A DNA stretch of 7,411 nucleotides from Desulfobacterales bacterium (lineage in GTDB: Bacteria; Desulfobacterota; Desulfobacteria; Desulfobacterales; UBA11574), in NCBI GenBank assembly GCA_030145595.1, contig JAQYVG010000172.1, forward strand, positions 1-7,411, read 5' to 3'. A model generated the notes under the pieces. It was not told the DNA's origin. It made no database searches and saw only the letters and a program-made list of their open reading frames with translations. Numbering within the stretch: position 1 is the first letter of the stretch; every line of letters starts with the position of its first letter. Positions 7,147 to 7,411 of this stretch are shown piece by piece. The position numbers and the translations under genes are program-made.

Positions 7147-7188
7147 AGAGCCATAGAACTCTGACCTGGCCCAAAGAACCAGTTTTTT
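7147..7188 (+). repeat. Copy 2 of a flanking hairpin plus 15-mer direct repeat
   Basis: AGAG (7147-7150; CAGAG if one base is added) pairs with CTCT(G) at 7159-7163 around an 8-nt loop. GA and a 3-nt spacer follow, then the 15-mer GGCCCAAAGAACCAG (7168-7182) and TTTTTT. It mirrors the unit at 6869-6919 and ends 13 nt before the ccsA start codon. Confidence 0.5.
7166..7188 (+). terminator. Possible terminator-like hairpin just upstream of ccsA
   Basis: CTGG (7166-7169) pairs with CCAG (7179-7182) around a 9-nt loop, followed directly by six T (7183-7188). The stem is only 4 bp, so it may be an attenuator-like leader element or chance. It lies inside the second direct-repeat copy. Confidence 0.25.
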
Positions 7189-7189
7189 C

Positions 7190-7193
7190 AGGA
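7190..7193 (+). promoter_or_regulatory. Ribosome binding site for ccsA
   Basis: AGGA lies 8 nt before the ATG at 7202 and supports that start for the truncated membrane protein. Confidence 0.6.
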
Positions 7194-7201
7194 CTAATTA
7201 A

Positions 7202-7411
7202 ATGGAACTTCTGATTTTTTTTACTATTCTTTTTTACATACCGAGCACAGCGGGCTACGTTTTTTATCTTTTCTTGCAGCAAGACCGTCTGTATCGGGCT
7301 GGATATTATCTGCTGATAGCAGGCTTTTTGTGCCATTCGGCGGCTGCCGGTTATGGGACGGTACTATCAGGGCACATCCCGGTTCATAATCTGCGCGGCA
7401 CCCTTTTAATT
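7202..7411 (+). CDS. ccsA: CcsA-type cytochrome c biogenesis protein (3'-truncated by window)
   Basis: Only the first 70 codons are present; the frame is open to the window end. The start is supported by AGGA 8 nt upstream and by an immediate hydrophobic helix (about residues 3-25). A second helix spans about 32-51. The segment SGHIPVHNLRGTLLI at residues 56-70 matches the G-H-[FI]-P-[LV]-x-N-x-x-x-[ST]-L motif of the CcsA/ResC family. These membrane proteins work with CcsB/ResB in System II haem c attachment, moving haem across the membrane and joining it to CXXCH cysteines outside. That fits a neighbourhood demanding more than 30 haem c per set of proteins. The HemX family is similar at the N terminus, and the diagnostic WGxxWxWD haem-binding loop lies beyond the window, so the call rests on the N-terminal motif and context. 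A 332-nt gap separates it from the cytochrome cluster, so it may have its own promoter. Confidence 0.75.
   Translation, partial: MELLIFFTILFYIPSTAGYVFYLFLQQDRLYRAGYYLLIAGFLCHSAAAGYGTVLSGHIPVHNLRGTLLI

Larger units (their letters stand above)
6870..7201. other. Non-coding gap between the cytochrome cluster and ccsA
   Basis: No supportable gene lies here on either strand. The gap holds two diverged copies of a hairpin-plus-15-mer unit at its edges, a large imperfect AT-rich palindrome in the middle, and small hairpins that could act as terminators. It separates the tight cytochrome operon from the maturation gene and is the most likely place in the window for a transcription boundary. Confidence 0.8.

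Noticed and set aside
6869..7201. Riboswitch or tRNA in the gap
   Set aside because: The hairpins are short (4-5 bp), no cloverleaf can be drawn, and I see no c-di-GMP, cobalamin or other consensus core.
7121..7336. 71-codon minus-strand frame over the repeat edge and ccsA
   Set aside because: It covers part of the non-coding repeat and the CcsA N terminus in antisense; the plus-strand frame has a ribosome site, membrane helices and a family motif.

Overview
The window holds one densely packed, all-plus-strand cluster for a membrane-to-periplasm (probably membrane-to-surface) electron route made of multihaem c-type cytochromes. I count 32 canonical CXXCH haem c motifs, two non-canonical ones (CX3CH and CX8CH) and a cytochrome b with four candidate haem b ligands. 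The gene content (multihaem cytochromes, beta-propeller protein, CcsA-type haem c maturation) and an AT-rich CGAAATCCGAAAC-type palindromic repeat suggest a Desulfobacterota (deltaproteobacterial) sulfate or metal reducer or a relative. This placement is an inference, with no marker gene in view.

Layout: 1-747 is the 3' part of a multihaem cytochrome c with a C-terminal membrane anchor. 777-1526 is a cytochrome b of the FdnI/HydC type. 1540-2403 is a membrane-anchored triheme cytochrome. 2435-3376 is a secreted cytochrome with six haem motifs whose second half is homologous to the preceding gene. 3396-4379 is a secreted six-bladed NHL beta-propeller. 4410-6869 is a secreted 20-haem cytochrome whose last 12 haems lie in three tetrahaem cassettes repeating about every 166 residues. 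Gaps between these genes are only 13-30 nt, so they probably form one operon that begins upstream of the window.

A gap of about 330 nt (6870-7201) follows. It contains an imperfect palindromic (MITE-like) repeat flanked by two diverged copies of a short hairpin-plus-15-mer unit. At 7202 the N-terminal 70 codons of a CcsA-type cytochrome c biogenesis membrane protein begin; it runs off the window.

Proposed working model (inference): the cytochrome b exchanges electrons with menaquinone in the inner membrane. The anchored cytochromes (first and third genes) take them to the periplasmic face. The secreted six-haem protein and the 20-haem wire-like protein carry them further, with the NHL propeller as a scaffold or docking protein. 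CcsA would help attach the many haems. No catalytic subunit and no outer-membrane beta-barrel are visible here, so the terminal donor or acceptor is unknown. The two paralogous cytochromes (third and fourth genes) belong to a family I cannot name and are the most novel-looking part.
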